This document shows positions 1 through 7,799 of a DNA stretch of 64,000 bases, one piece after another. Under the pieces are notes generated by a model. That model did no database searches. It saw only the letters and a list, made by a program, of their open reading frames with translations, and was not told the origin of the DNA. Within the stretch, counting starts at the first letter, position 1, and every line of letters begins with the position of its first letter. Origin of the DNA: Polaribacter pacificus (GTDB lineage Bacteria; Bacteroidota; Bacteroidia; Flavobacteriales; Flavobacteriaceae); contig NZ_CP150664.1 in the NCBI RefSeq assembly GCF_038024035.1, forward strand, positions 1,054,001 through 1,118,000. Reading direction: 5' to 3'. The translations under genes and the position numbers were made by a program.

Positions 1-356
1 CTTTTGGACTAGGAATCTTATCAAATGTTAACCTTAATGCTAAGGTAAACTACCAAGAAGACATTACTTATGGAGATGTAACTGTGGCTGCTGCCAATGT
101 GGGTCATATACTAATTGATTCTAAATGGTCTGGAACAGCACCTTTTTTAGGAATTGGTTTTGGTAGAGCGGTACCAAAAAACAGAATTGGATTGAGCTTT
201 GAGTTTGGAACCTATTTTGCAAGCTCTCCTGAGGTAAACTTAGATGCGACCAAATTATTAGGACCTACCAAAGACCAAGAAGCAGACTTACAAGATGCCT
301 TTGAAACTTTAAAGTTTATTCCAAGAGCACAAATTAAATTAGCCATCAAACTATAA
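1..356 (+). CDS. Outer-membrane beta-barrel protein, array unit 1 (5' truncated)
   Basis: This is the C-terminal ~118 residues of a small predicted outer-membrane beta-barrel protein; the reading frame is open from base 3 and the true start lies left of the window. The visible part matches the C-terminal half of the complete copies at 4893 and 7800, including the conserved stretch APFLGIGFGRAVPKNRIGLS and the end AQIKLAIKL. At the DNA level it differs from the 4893 copy by only about two silent bases in the compared region, so duplication or gene conversion is recent. The stop is followed after 10 nt by the start of a lipoprotein gene, and the same spacer sequence recurs in units 3 and 4. Alternating hydrophobic/polar segments fit amphipathic beta strands. 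The molecular function is unknown; a partner or anchor role for the downstream lipoprotein is inference. Confidence 0.85.
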   Translation, partial: FGLGILSNVNLNAKVNYQEDITYGDVTVAAANVGHILIDSKWSGTAPFLGIGFGRAVPKNRIGLSFEFGTYFASSPEVNLDATKLLGPTKDQEADLQDAFETLKFIPRAQIKLAIKL

Positions 357-366
357 TACAGAAATC

Positions 367-2073
367 ATGAAAAAATACATACATAAAAAAGCCGTCTTTG
401 CAGCAGTGACTATCCTTGGGATTATTGGCTGTACAGAATTTACAGAAAAAATTGAAGACTTTAATATTGGCGTAACCAATGCTATTTTTGAGCAAACTGC
501 AACCTTAGAACTTACAGATGTTCATGGCAACCAACAAGACATCATAGATACTGATTTTACCGTAGTCTTTAGCGGAGCAGATGCAGACAAACTGGTGAGT
601 GAAGCTGGAGAATTTGCCATCACAGAAAATGATGGTTTTATTCAATTAAGCGTAAACCCAAACAAGAGTGTAGGGGTAAAAGAATTAAACTTTGATGTAA
701 CTGTTAGTGGAGGAAGCTATAAAACAGCTACCTATGCTGTGAAAATTGCAGACACTATTTCTAAGGTAACTTTACCAATGTTAAACGAAGCTAAAACTTT
801 AGGGCTAGAAAGAAAATCAAATAGCACAAGTCTTACCAATGATGCAACCACCTCTATAGTGACTATGGAAACTTCAAAAGAAAAGTCATTGACATCAACA
901 AAAATAAGCATCCCAGTGGGCACCAAGTTTATGGACGCTAATGGAGCAGCTGTAACAGGAAGCAATTTAACAACCAACATTAAAAACATAGGTCCGTTTG
1001 GTCTAGTTTTAGACACAGAAATAGACCTTGAGCACATGGAAGTGTTTGATCAAAACAGCAATAAGATAACTAACAAAACACTAAGCTTAATTGGTTATAC
1101 AACGATAGACATCTCCTTAGATGGAAAAAAAATCACAAAATCTACTACGCCCGTTACGGTATCTATAGGTGTTGAAAACAATATCTACAATTTAGAAACA
1201 GGAGCTACATTTAAAATAGGAGACAGCTATCCTATTTACAAAAATGACCAAACGACCAACAACTGGACGTTTTATCAAAATGGTACCGTAGTAAAAGACA
1301 ATACAAATGGCATGCTTCGTATTGAGTTTACGACGACAGAAATGGTGCGTTTTGGTGCGGGTGCACTGACCGCTAAGACAGCAAACAAAAGCTTGGCCAA
1401 TGATTGTACTTCTTCAAATCAAACGAAAGATGATCAAACTTTTTTACGCGGTGGGTTTGGTGGTAGTTCCGTAATTGCTCCTGGTGGAAATGGTACCGTA
1501 ACCTTTGGCGGTGTATTTTCACCTAGTGCACAGGTAACGTTTACCCTTACAGGTGAAAGTGTATCTTCAGCTACGCTGGCAAAAACACAAAACGATGGCA
1601 TCAATCCACAAGTAACACAATTTTTACAACGCGTAACCCAGTTTTTGCAAACCTTAAACATAACAGAATTTAAGGATGCCGTACAATTACAAGTAACAAA
1701 ACATGTTGGTAGTAGCACCGTTTCTGAAGATGTTGAAAAAGAAGATATTTGTGCAGGAGTCGATGCCGTGAATGCCGCAGCTGCTTCCATACCAGATATT
1801 AAAATAGACGTTTCTGCTAACTGTAATGACAAGACACTTGTGCCAGATGGCATTGTTTTATATGTAGAAAAAGATGACCAGACTTTTAAGAATGTTGGCA
1901 CCATTAAAAACGGAAAACTAACGTTAAAAGGTTTTGAGCTAAACAAGGAGTATACTTTTAAAATAATGTACCAAGGTCAAAGCTATGTAAACAAATGGAC
2001 ATTTGATAGTGCCACATTTAAAATAGAAAATTTTAACATCCCCGCAAGTGTTTGTAATAAATTAGGATTCTAG
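367..2073 (+). CDS. Array lipoprotein, unit 1 (divergent variable domain)
   Basis: Predicted lipoprotein of 568 aa. The N-terminus has two lysine-rich turns, a hydrophobic stretch and a lipobox ending IIGC, so Cys22 is the likely lipidation site. Acidic residues follow the Cys (CTEFTEKIED), as in surface-exported Bacteroidota lipoproteins. Residues ~25-130 form a module shared by all four array lipoproteins, and ~150-310 are a second shared region with FKD/GAAVTGS-type repeats. The segment from about Cys347 to Cys462 is unlike the other copies: it contains a Gly-rich run (GGFGGSSVIAPGGNG) and a doubled VTQFLQ, and it lacks the THLSN motif found in the other three. The last ~90 aa (KIDVSANC to VCNKLGF) are conserved again. 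No known enzyme motif is visible. It is probably co-transcribed with the barrel gene before it and ends at a strong terminator. Confidence 0.85.
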   Translation: MKKYIHKKAVFAAVTILGIIGCTEFTEKIEDFNIGVTNAIFEQTATLELTDVHGNQQDIIDTDFTVVFSGADADKLVSEAGEFAITENDGFIQLSVNPNKSVGVKELNFDVTVSGGSYKTATYAVKIADTISKVTLPMLNEAKTLGLERKSNSTSLTNDATTSIVTMETSKEKSLTSTKISIPVGTKFMDANGAAVTGSNLTTNIKNIGPFGLVLDTEIDLEHMEVFDQNSNKITNKTLSLIGYTTIDISLDGKKITKSTTPVTVSIGVENNIYNLETGATFKIGDSYPIYKNDQTTNNWTFYQNGTVVKDNTNGMLRIEFTTTEMVRFGAGALTAKTANKSLANDCTSSNQTKDDQTFLRGGFGGSSVIAPGGNGTVTFGGVFSPSAQVTFTLTGESVSSATLAKTQNDGINPQVTQFLQRVTQFLQTLNITEFKDAVQLQVTKHVGSSTVSEDVEKEDICAGVDAVNAAAASIPDIKIDVSANCNDKTLVPDGIVLYVEKDDQTFKNVGTIKNGKLTLKGFELNKEYTFKIMYQGQSYVNKWTFDSATFKIENFNIPASVCNKLGF

Positions 2074-2100
2074 ATTTCATTTATTTTTATTTGAAAAAAA

Positions 2101-2124
2101 CCAGCAGCTCTGCTGGTTTTTTTT
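2101..2124 (+). terminator. Rho-independent terminator, array unit 1
   Basis: The hairpin CCAGCAGCTCTGCTGG (perfect 7 bp arms) is preceded by seven A and followed by eight T. It lies 27 nt after the lipoprotein stop. The same hairpin occurs after the unit 2 and unit 3 lipoproteins. The A-tract in front makes it potentially bidirectional. Confidence 0.9.
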
Positions 2125-2166
2125 GGTTATAAGTAAAAGTGTCTACTCGTCTTAAAACAACAGTAT

Positions 2167-2194
2167 AAAAAATTAGTAGGGGTACTAATTTTTT
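2167..2194. promoter_or_regulatory. Palindrome with GGGG loop upstream of array unit 2
   Basis: AAATTAGTA and TACTAATTT form a perfect 12 bp inverted repeat (with flanking A/T) around a GGGG loop. It sits between the unit 1 terminator and a candidate promoter for unit 2. The T-run after it would fit a second terminator, but its position just upstream of the promoter would also fit a repressor or activator operator. Units 3 and 4 have no counterpart. Confidence 0.55.
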
Positions 2195-2210
2195 TTTGTT
2201 TCTTTTTTTT

Positions 2211-2218
2211 TACTTTCG
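2211..2218 (+). promoter_or_regulatory. Candidate -7 box for array unit 2
   Basis: TACTTTCG matches the Bacteroidota -7 consensus TAnnTTTG at seven of eight positions and lies 43 nt before the barrel-gene start. A poly-T stretch with TTTG lies just upstream, but the spacing to a -33 element is short, so the call is tentative. Confidence 0.4.
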
Positions 2219-2261
2219 TACTTATAATGAAACATTTATACAACCAACTTAAAATCAACAA

Positions 2262-3002
2262 ATGAAAAAAAATTACTTTAGTATGCTAGTGGCGTTTTTT
2301 ACCCTGCTAACTACGCAAGCACAAACGGCTCCAGGCAGTACTGCTTTTACTGATACAGCTGTTACAACGACAAGCTACAACTCAGTTTTCACAAAAGACC
2401 TCTCAAACAGAAAAAACGCTATCGCAGTGTCCTTTGGTTCACCAGGGATTGGCTTTGAGTTTGCAAGAAAATTAGGAAACAAATTAACTGCCCGTGTTGC
2501 CTACCATATGTTTAGTCTAAAAGATTATGAAGCTAAAGATGTAAACATTGGAGCAGATGATGTAACCATTTTAGGAAGCCTCGAAACTCAAGTTTGGGAT
2601 TTTGGTGGTGAGTATACACCTTTTACAAAATCTTCTTTTAAGCTAACTTTTGGTGTAGGGCTTTTATCTAATGTAAACCTCAATGCAAAAGTAACCTATC
2701 AAGAAGACGTAACCTATGGTGCTGTCACCGTGACTGCAGAAAATGTAGGACATGTACTGATTGATTCTAAATGGTCGGGCGCAGCCCCTTTCTTAGGGAT
2801 TGGTTTTGGTAGAGCGGTCCCAAAAAACAGAATTGGATTGAGCTTTGAATTTGGAACTTATTTTGCAAGTTCTCCAAAGGTAACGCTAGACGCTACCAAA
2901 TTATTAGCACCGACTAAAGATCAAGAAGCCAACTTACAAGACGCTTTTGAATCTTTAAAATTTATTCCAAGAGCACAAATTAAATTAGCCATCAAACTTT
3001 AA
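2262..3002 (+). CDS. Outer-membrane beta-barrel protein, array unit 2
   Basis: A 246 aa protein with an N-terminal signal peptide (MKKNYFSMLVAFFTLLTTQAQ, cleavage likely after QAQ). The mature part is a series of alternating strands typical of small porin-like barrels, including SFGSPGIGFEF, LTARVAYHMF and the conserved block APFLGIGFGRAVPKNRIGLS near the C-terminus. It is the most divergent of the four barrel copies: the first ~45 residues are different and there are scattered substitutions after that. It lies 12 nt upstream of the unit 2 lipoprotein and the two almost certainly share a transcript. The promoter region is unrelated to that of units 3 and 4. Ligand or partner is unknown. Confidence 0.85.
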   Translation: MKKNYFSMLVAFFTLLTTQAQTAPGSTAFTDTAVTTTSYNSVFTKDLSNRKNAIAVSFGSPGIGFEFARKLGNKLTARVAYHMFSLKDYEAKDVNIGADDVTILGSLETQVWDFGGEYTPFTKSSFKLTFGVGLLSNVNLNAKVTYQEDVTYGAVTVTAENVGHVLIDSKWSGAAPFLGIGFGRAVPKNRIGLSFEFGTYFASSPKVTLDATKLLAPTKDQEANLQDAFESLKFIPRAQIKLAIKL

Positions 3003-3014
3003 TATAAGATAATC

Positions 3015-4673
3015 ATGAAAAAATACATACATAAAAAAGCCGTCATCGTAGCAGTGACAATCCTAGGGATTATAGGCTGTACAGAATTTGTAGATAAAAT
3101 TGATGACTTCAAAATCGGAATTGCTTCAACAATTTTTGACCAAAATGGCATCATTCAAATAACGGATTACAATGGCAATCAATCAGATATTAGCAATACT
3201 AATTTTAACATAACACTTAGTGGAGCTGATGCAGACAAACTAGTTAGTGAAGCAGGAGAACTTGATATTACAGCAAATCAAGGTTATATTCAGTTAAATG
3301 TAAACCCTAATAAAAGCCAAGGAGTTAAAGAATTAAATTTTAACCTAACTATTAGTGGCGGAACTTATAGAACAGCGACTTTTCCAATTACCTTAAAAGA
3401 CAGTACCTCATTTATACAAGTACAAATGGTCAATGAGGCTAATATGGTGGGAACAGACAAAGCAAGTGGTACAGCAAACTTAACCAACAATGCAACCTCA
3501 GCAGCGGTGACGGTAACTACCACCAAAGCAAAATCGACCAACACCAGTAGTGTAACTGTTGATACAGGGACACAATTTAAAGATGCTTCAGGAGCAGTTA
3601 TTAGCGGAAGTGATGTAAAAATAGCCTTAACCAATGTAGATGATCTCGGTGAAACTTTAGACCCTATATATAGTGGCGCCAAGGAATTTAAAGACGCCAA
3701 TGGCGCAGTAATTACGAATAAAATACCTGTATTAAACGGACGGACTAACATTGTGATGGAAGTAGGCACAAAACAAGTAAAACAGTTTGACAAACCAATT
3801 ACCGTAGCGATTACCATTCCAAGTTCCAGCAAAAACCCAGCAACAGGAAACACTGTACAAATTGGTGATACCTATCCTATTTACACCAATGAAGAAGGAA
3901 GTGAAACCTGGACTTATCACGGAACAGGAACAGTAGCTGCAGGTTCAGATGCCAATACCTATAAGGTACAATTTACTACGACACACTTGTCTAATTACAC
4001 ACTTGTTAGTTTTGTGGATAAACCAGATTGTGGGGAATTTAGTTTTGATATAACAGCACCTAATGCAGCTGCAGATTTTTCAGGTACATTTTATTTGCAT
4101 TTTAGTTATATTGGGCCTCATGGCACATATGCTCAAGGACTTTCAACAATTTCAGTAGCGAATAAAGTAGTTTCATTAAGTAATATTTCTAGAACCACCA
4201 ATTTTTTAAATTCAGGGAAATTCACAAAAGCTGATATCCTCAATTTGATTGCTGGCGAAAGAGTTAATTTTTATAAGCTTTTGATCTATGGGAAAGGGAA
4301 AAATAATGACCTATCATCACAAATTGCTACCCTTGCTAATTGTGAGCTTGCTATTAATATGTCAACATTAGCAGCCAACAATCCAGATGAAAAAAACATC
4401 AACATTGATGTGGCAGCAAATTGTGATGGGAATACATTGGTTCCAGATGGCTTTCCTATTTATGTAGAGCGTGCCGATGGATCATTTAGCTATGAAGGAA
4501 CCATCAAAAACGGAAAATTAACCCTACACGGTTTTGAGCTAAACAAAGAGTATAATTTTAAATCTTTTTACAAAGGTAAAAGCTACACCCATAAATGGAC
4601 ATTTACAAGCACAAGTTATGTTGATAAAAACTTTAGCATTCCTGATAATCTTTGCTCTGAGATAGGATTTTAA
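3015..4673 (+). CDS. Array lipoprotein, unit 2
   Basis: Predicted lipoprotein of 552 aa, the shortest of the four. The signal sequence with lipobox IIGC puts the acylated Cys at residue 22, followed by acidic residues. The order is: shared N-terminal module to about residue 130, shared middle region to the THLSNYTLVSF motif (~residue 325), variable domain framed by Cys339 and Cys443, then the conserved C-terminal module beginning NINIDVAANC and ending NLCSEIGF. The variable domain (STISVANKVVSLSNI region) shows no detectable similarity by eye to the other copies. No catalytic motif was recognised. The product is probably surface-exposed, which is inferred from the acidic residues after the lipid Cys and the barrel partner gene. 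Confidence 0.85.
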   Translation: MKKYIHKKAVIVAVTILGIIGCTEFVDKIDDFKIGIASTIFDQNGIIQITDYNGNQSDISNTNFNITLSGADADKLVSEAGELDITANQGYIQLNVNPNKSQGVKELNFNLTISGGTYRTATFPITLKDSTSFIQVQMVNEANMVGTDKASGTANLTNNATSAAVTVTTTKAKSTNTSSVTVDTGTQFKDASGAVISGSDVKIALTNVDDLGETLDPIYSGAKEFKDANGAVITNKIPVLNGRTNIVMEVGTKQVKQFDKPITVAITIPSSSKNPATGNTVQIGDTYPIYTNEEGSETWTYHGTGTVAAGSDANTYKVQFTTTHLSNYTLVSFVDKPDCGEFSFDITAPNAAADFSGTFYLHFSYIGPHGTYAQGLSTISVANKVVSLSNISRTTNFLNSGKFTKADILNLIAGERVNFYKLLIYGKGKNNDLSSQIATLANCELAINMSTLAANNPDEKNINIDVAANCDGNTLVPDGFPIYVERADGSFSYEGTIKNGKLTLHGFELNKEYNFKSFYKGKSYTHKWTFTSTSYVDKNFSIPDNLCSEIGF

Positions 4674-4706
4674 CACACTAACTCCATCAAACTAAACATT
4701 AAAAAA

Positions 4707-4729
4707 CCAGCAGCTCTGCTGGTTTTTTT
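4707..4729 (+). terminator. Rho-independent terminator, array unit 2
   Basis: The same hairpin as after unit 1 (CCAGCAGCTCTGCTGG) with an A-run before and seven T after, 33 nt past the lipoprotein stop. Confidence 0.9.
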
Positions 4730-4786
4730 GTTGGACTAAACACAAACATTCTATTCCCTTGATAACAAGCAGACAACATTCAAAAT

Positions 4787-4806
4787 TGTAACGCTTTTGT
4801 AACGCT
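4787..4806. promoter_or_regulatory. Two TGTAACGCT direct repeats, 11 bp period, upstream of unit 3
   Basis: TGTAACGCT occurs at 4787-4795 and 4798-4806, so the repeats are spaced by about one helical turn on the same face of DNA. This is typical of a tandem binding site for a response-regulator-like protein. The same pair occurs upstream of unit 4. The regulator is not known. Confidence 0.5.
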
Positions 4807-4849
4807 CCAAATACTGCTAGTCTGATTTTTTATTTGTTTATTTACCCTG

Positions 4850-4866
4850 TTTTACCTAGTGTAAAA
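4850..4866. promoter_or_regulatory. Palindrome TTTTAC-N5-GTAAAA upstream of unit 3
   Basis: A perfect 6 bp inverted repeat around CTAGT ends 26 nt before the barrel-gene start. It is conserved upstream of unit 4 even though the bases just after it diverge. It is a candidate operator, or a hairpin in the leader if transcription starts further upstream (a TTTATTTG box at 4829 is possible). Confidence 0.45.
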
Positions 4867-4892
4867 TATTTTTTTAACAAAAAACAGCCTTT

Positions 4893-5642
4893 ATGAAAAG
4901 TAAATTATTTCTTGTTGCTTTGGTGTGTGGCTCTGTCTTGCAGAGTTTTGCCCAACAGCAACCCACAACCAACATTAGCAATGAGTCTTCTGTTTTTAAC
5001 ACCACTACAAAGAACACAAACTCTTATTTTACAATGGATCAATCTGAACGCAAAAATGCCATCGCAGTATCTTTTGGCTCTCCAGGAATCGGCTTTGAGT
5101 TTTCAAGAAAATTAGGAAGCAAATTAACTGCTCGTGTTGCCTACCATACTTTTAATCTAAAAGATTATGAAGTTAAAGATGTTAGCATTGGATCAGAAAA
5201 AGTAAGCATTTTAGGAAACCTAGAAACCCAAGCATGGGATTTTGGTGCCGAGTACACTCCTTTTACCAACTCTTCTTTTAAATTGACTTTTGGACTAGGA
5301 ATCTTATCAAATGTTAACCTTAACGCTAAGGTAAACTACCAAGAAGACATTACTTATGGAGATGTAACTGTGGCTGCCGCCAATGTGGGTCATATACTAA
5401 TTGATTCTAAATGGTCTGGAACAGCACCTTTTTTAGGAATTGGTTTTGGTAGAGCGGTACCAAAAAACAGAATTGGATTGAGCTTTGAGTTTGGAACCTA
5501 TTTTGCAAGCTCTCCTGAGGTAAACTTAGATGCGACCAAATTATTAGGACCTACCAAAGACCAAGAAGCAGACTTACAAGATGCCTTTGAAACTTTAAAG
5601 TTTATTCCAAGAGCACAAATTAAATTAGCCATCAAACTATAA
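4893..5642 (+). CDS. Outer-membrane beta-barrel protein, array unit 3
   Basis: A 249 aa protein with signal peptide MKSKLFLVALVCGSVLQSFA and a mature part of alternating beta strands (SFGSPGIGFEFSRKLGSKLT, AWDFGAEYTPF, KLTFGLGILSNVNLNAKVNY). It is nearly identical to the unit 4 copy except in the signal peptide and a few residues, and its C-terminal half matches the truncated unit 1 copy almost base for base. It is 10 nt upstream of its lipoprotein with the same spacer as units 1 and 4. The strong conservation contrasts with the variable lipoprotein partners, which suggests a common scaffold or translocation role. That role is inference; no family-level function is known to me. Confidence 0.88.
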   Translation: MKSKLFLVALVCGSVLQSFAQQQPTTNISNESSVFNTTTKNTNSYFTMDQSERKNAIAVSFGSPGIGFEFSRKLGSKLTARVAYHTFNLKDYEVKDVSIGSEKVSILGNLETQAWDFGAEYTPFTNSSFKLTFGLGILSNVNLNAKVNYQEDITYGDVTVAAANVGHILIDSKWSGTAPFLGIGFGRAVPKNRIGLSFEFGTYFASSPEVNLDATKLLGPTKDQEADLQDAFETLKFIPRAQIKLAIKL

Positions 5643-5652
5643 TACAGAAATC

Positions 5653-7590
5653 ATGAAAAAATACATACATAAAAAAGCCGTCATTGCAGCAGTGACTATC
5701 CTTGGAGTTATTGGCTGTACAGAATTTACAGAAAAAATTGAAGACTTTAATATTGGCGTAACCAATGCTATTTTTGAACAAACAGCAGTTATTGAGTTAA
5801 CAGAGGTTTTTGGCAATCAGCAAGACATTATTGATACTGATTTTACGGTAGTCTTTAGTGGAGCAGATGCAGACAAACTGGTGAGTGAAGCTGGAGAGTT
5901 TGAAATCAAAGAAAATGATGGTTTTATTCAGTTAAGTGTAAACCCAAACAAAAGCACAGGAGTAAAAGAATTAAACTTTAACGTAACTATTAGTGGCGGA
6001 GATTACAGAAAACAAACGTATCCTATAACTTTAAAAGACACTGTTTCTTACATTACTTTAGACTTAGAAAAAGTGTATGTTCCAACACCAATAGCAGACT
6101 ATTCTGATAAAAAGGAAAGCACTAACAGCCTAAACGGAAATACCAACACAAATTCTATTATTGTTGCGACAACAAGATCAAAATCAATAAGTAAAAGTAG
6201 TATAGAAATAAAAGCAAATACAATATTTAAAGATGAAAACAATAACCCAATTTCTGGTAACTCATTAAATATCGAGCTAATTGATATTTCTACAATAGGA
6301 CAAGAAGATATCCCTAACGATATTAAAGTTTTCAAAGATGAAAACGGGATAGAAATTACAGACAAAGAAGTTTTATTAAGCAATATTACAAGCATTAACA
6401 TGAACGTAGACAATGTTGCTGTAAAAAAATTCGACAACGCTATTGAAGTTGCCATAGAGCTACCAAACACTACTTTAAATCCAATTACTGGAGCAAAACT
6501 AAAAGCAGGAGATAAGTTACCTATTTACACTAACGAGGACAACGAAAACGACTGGACATATCAAGGAGAAGGTATTGTAGAAGTAAGCAATACTGCTGGT
6601 TATTTTAACATCAAATTTAATACAACTCATTTATCAAACTTTGCAATCGTTAGTTATAACCAAATATATCCTGAATGTGATAACAGAACTTTAAATATGG
6701 ATTATAACTCAATTAATAATTTAAATGTAGAAGACGGCAGCTATATGGTTATGTTAGAACAAAATATAGTCGCTAAAAAAAGCAATAATTCTAATATATT
6801 TATCTACATTTTACAATCTAAAGGAAACAATTATGAAAGAGGTATACAATATATGAATAAAACATTTACAGATAAAAATGGGGTGGAGTATTATTACATA
6901 AAGCGACTTATTGTTTTTGATCGTATTGATGTTAAAAATGGGGTTGGACAAATAAAAAGTCGTGGTCTATTAAATGGGGAAAACACTTACTTTACTAGTC
7001 CTTCTCTCTCATCTGGAAATTATTCTAAGAAGCTACGAAAAACCATTATTGACCCAAACTACAAGCCTAGCAACAATTATAAGTATGTACTCTCTGAGTT
7101 TTCAGACCCACAAGATCTTATTGACAATGGCTTAGAGACTATTGGCGATTTTACTACCTTGGCTTCTAAAATTAGTCTTTATTCAAGAGAAATAAGCAAC
7201 AACTACACTATTTCTCATAGTCTAATATCAAATAACAACCAAGTAAGTGTTGTAGATTGTAATATTCTTGTAGATTTAAGCAGCGCTAACTACACCAAAC
7301 CAGACAATTTAAAAGACATTAATATAGATGTATCAGGTAGCTGTAATGGCAACACCATAGTACCTGATGGTTTTCCTCTTTATTACAACGTTAACGGAAG
7401 CTATAAATATGCAGGTACCATAAAAAATGGAAAGATGACTTTAAGAGGTTTTGAGCTAAACAAAGAGTATGAGTTTAAGACGGTTTTTCAAGGTCAAAGC
7501 TATGTCAATAAATGGACCTTTACATCAACTAATTTTAAAGTAGATAATTATGCAATACCACAAAGTGTCTGTGATGAAATAGGTTTGTAA
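5653..7590 (+). CDS. Array lipoprotein, unit 3 (longest variable domain)
   Basis: The longest array lipoprotein at 645 aa. The lipobox places the acyl Cys at residue 22. The first ~130 residues are nearly identical to units 1 and 4. The following region keeps the family pattern (FKDEN, GNSLNIELIDI, FKDENGIEIT, NPITGAKLKAGD, THLSNFAIVSY) but is rich in Asn, Lys and Ile and visibly more AT-rich in codon use than the flanks. The variable domain lies between Cys342 and Cys536 (~194 residues), with many Tyr, Asn and Ser. The C-terminal module begins NINIDVSGSC and ends SVCDEIGL. No enzyme motif is visible. The base composition and length suggest that the middle was acquired or diverged separately from the ends. 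Confidence 0.85.
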   Translation: MKKYIHKKAVIAAVTILGVIGCTEFTEKIEDFNIGVTNAIFEQTAVIELTEVFGNQQDIIDTDFTVVFSGADADKLVSEAGEFEIKENDGFIQLSVNPNKSTGVKELNFNVTISGGDYRKQTYPITLKDTVSYITLDLEKVYVPTPIADYSDKKESTNSLNGNTNTNSIIVATTRSKSISKSSIEIKANTIFKDENNNPISGNSLNIELIDISTIGQEDIPNDIKVFKDENGIEITDKEVLLSNITSINMNVDNVAVKKFDNAIEVAIELPNTTLNPITGAKLKAGDKLPIYTNEDNENDWTYQGEGIVEVSNTAGYFNIKFNTTHLSNFAIVSYNQIYPECDNRTLNMDYNSINNLNVEDGSYMVMLEQNIVAKKSNNSNIFIYILQSKGNNYERGIQYMNKTFTDKNGVEYYYIKRLIVFDRIDVKNGVGQIKSRGLLNGENTYFTSPSLSSGNYSKKLRKTIIDPNYKPSNNYKYVLSEFSDPQDLIDNGLETIGDFTTLASKISLYSREISNNYTISHSLISNNNQVSVVDCNILVDLSSANYTKPDNLKDINIDVSGSCNGNTIVPDGFPLYYNVNGSYKYAGTIKNGKMTLRGFELNKEYEFKTVFQGQSYVNKWTFTSTNFKVDNYAIPQSVCDEIGL

Positions 7591-7617
7591 TACACCAACA
7601 AACTAAACATTAAAAAA

Positions 7618-7641
7618 CCAGCAGCTCTGCTGGTTTTTTTT
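7618..7641 (+). terminator. Rho-independent terminator, array unit 3
   Basis: CCAGCAGCTCTGCTGG hairpin with six A before and eight T after, 28 nt past the lipoprotein stop; the third identical copy in the array. Confidence 0.9.
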
Positions 7642-7695
7642 GGGACTAAACACAACATTCTATTCCCTTGATAACAAGCAGACAACATCCAAAAT

Positions 7696-7715
7696 TGTAA
7701 CGCTTTTGTAACGCT
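7696..7715. promoter_or_regulatory. Two TGTAACGCT direct repeats upstream of unit 4
   Basis: The same 11 bp-spaced pair as upstream of unit 3 (7696-7704 and 7707-7715), so units 3 and 4 probably answer to the same regulator. Confidence 0.5.
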
Positions 7716-7758
7716 CCAAATACTGCTAGTCTGATTTTTTATTTGTTTATTTACCCCG

Positions 7759-7775
7759 TTTTACCTAGTGTAAAA
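7759..7775. promoter_or_regulatory. Palindrome TTTTAC-N5-GTAAAA upstream of unit 4
   Basis: Identical to the palindrome before unit 3, ending 24 nt before the start codon. It is kept although the sequence between it and the gene has changed, which argues for function. Confidence 0.45.
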
Positions 7776-7799
7776 TATTTCTGAATCTAAAACAATAAT

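Larger units (their letters stand above)
4688..4872 (+). repeat. Intergenic direct repeat, copy A (partner 7598-7780)
   Basis: About 180 bp including the terminator hairpin, the segment with two TGTAACGCT motifs and the TTTTAC/GTAAAA palindrome. It is nearly identical to 7598-7780, differing by a few single bases and one small length change. Together with the almost identical barrel genes that follow, it gives long homology on both sides of unit 3. Confidence 0.85.
7598..7780 (+). repeat. Intergenic direct repeat, copy B (partner 4688-4872)
   Basis: Second copy of the intergenic segment described for 4688-4872, containing the same terminator, the same tandem TGTAACGCT pair and the same TTTTAC/GTAAAA palindrome. 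Similarity stops about 20 nt before the barrel gene. Confidence 0.85.

Noticed and set aside
1434..1946. A 170-codon open frame on the minus strand inside the unit 1 lipoprotein gene
   Set aside because: It lies wholly opposite a well-supported lipoprotein gene, its product is low-complexity Ser/Thr/Val-rich, and no promoter precedes it. Similar shadows at 732-1037, 3365-3853, 6099-6470 and 8991-9434 were left out for the same reason.
4787..7715. TGTAACGCT repeats as a CRISPR-like array or plasmid-type iterons
   Set aside because: There are only two copies per site, 11 bp apart, with no spacers, no cas genes and no replication-initiator gene. A tandem operator is the simpler reading.
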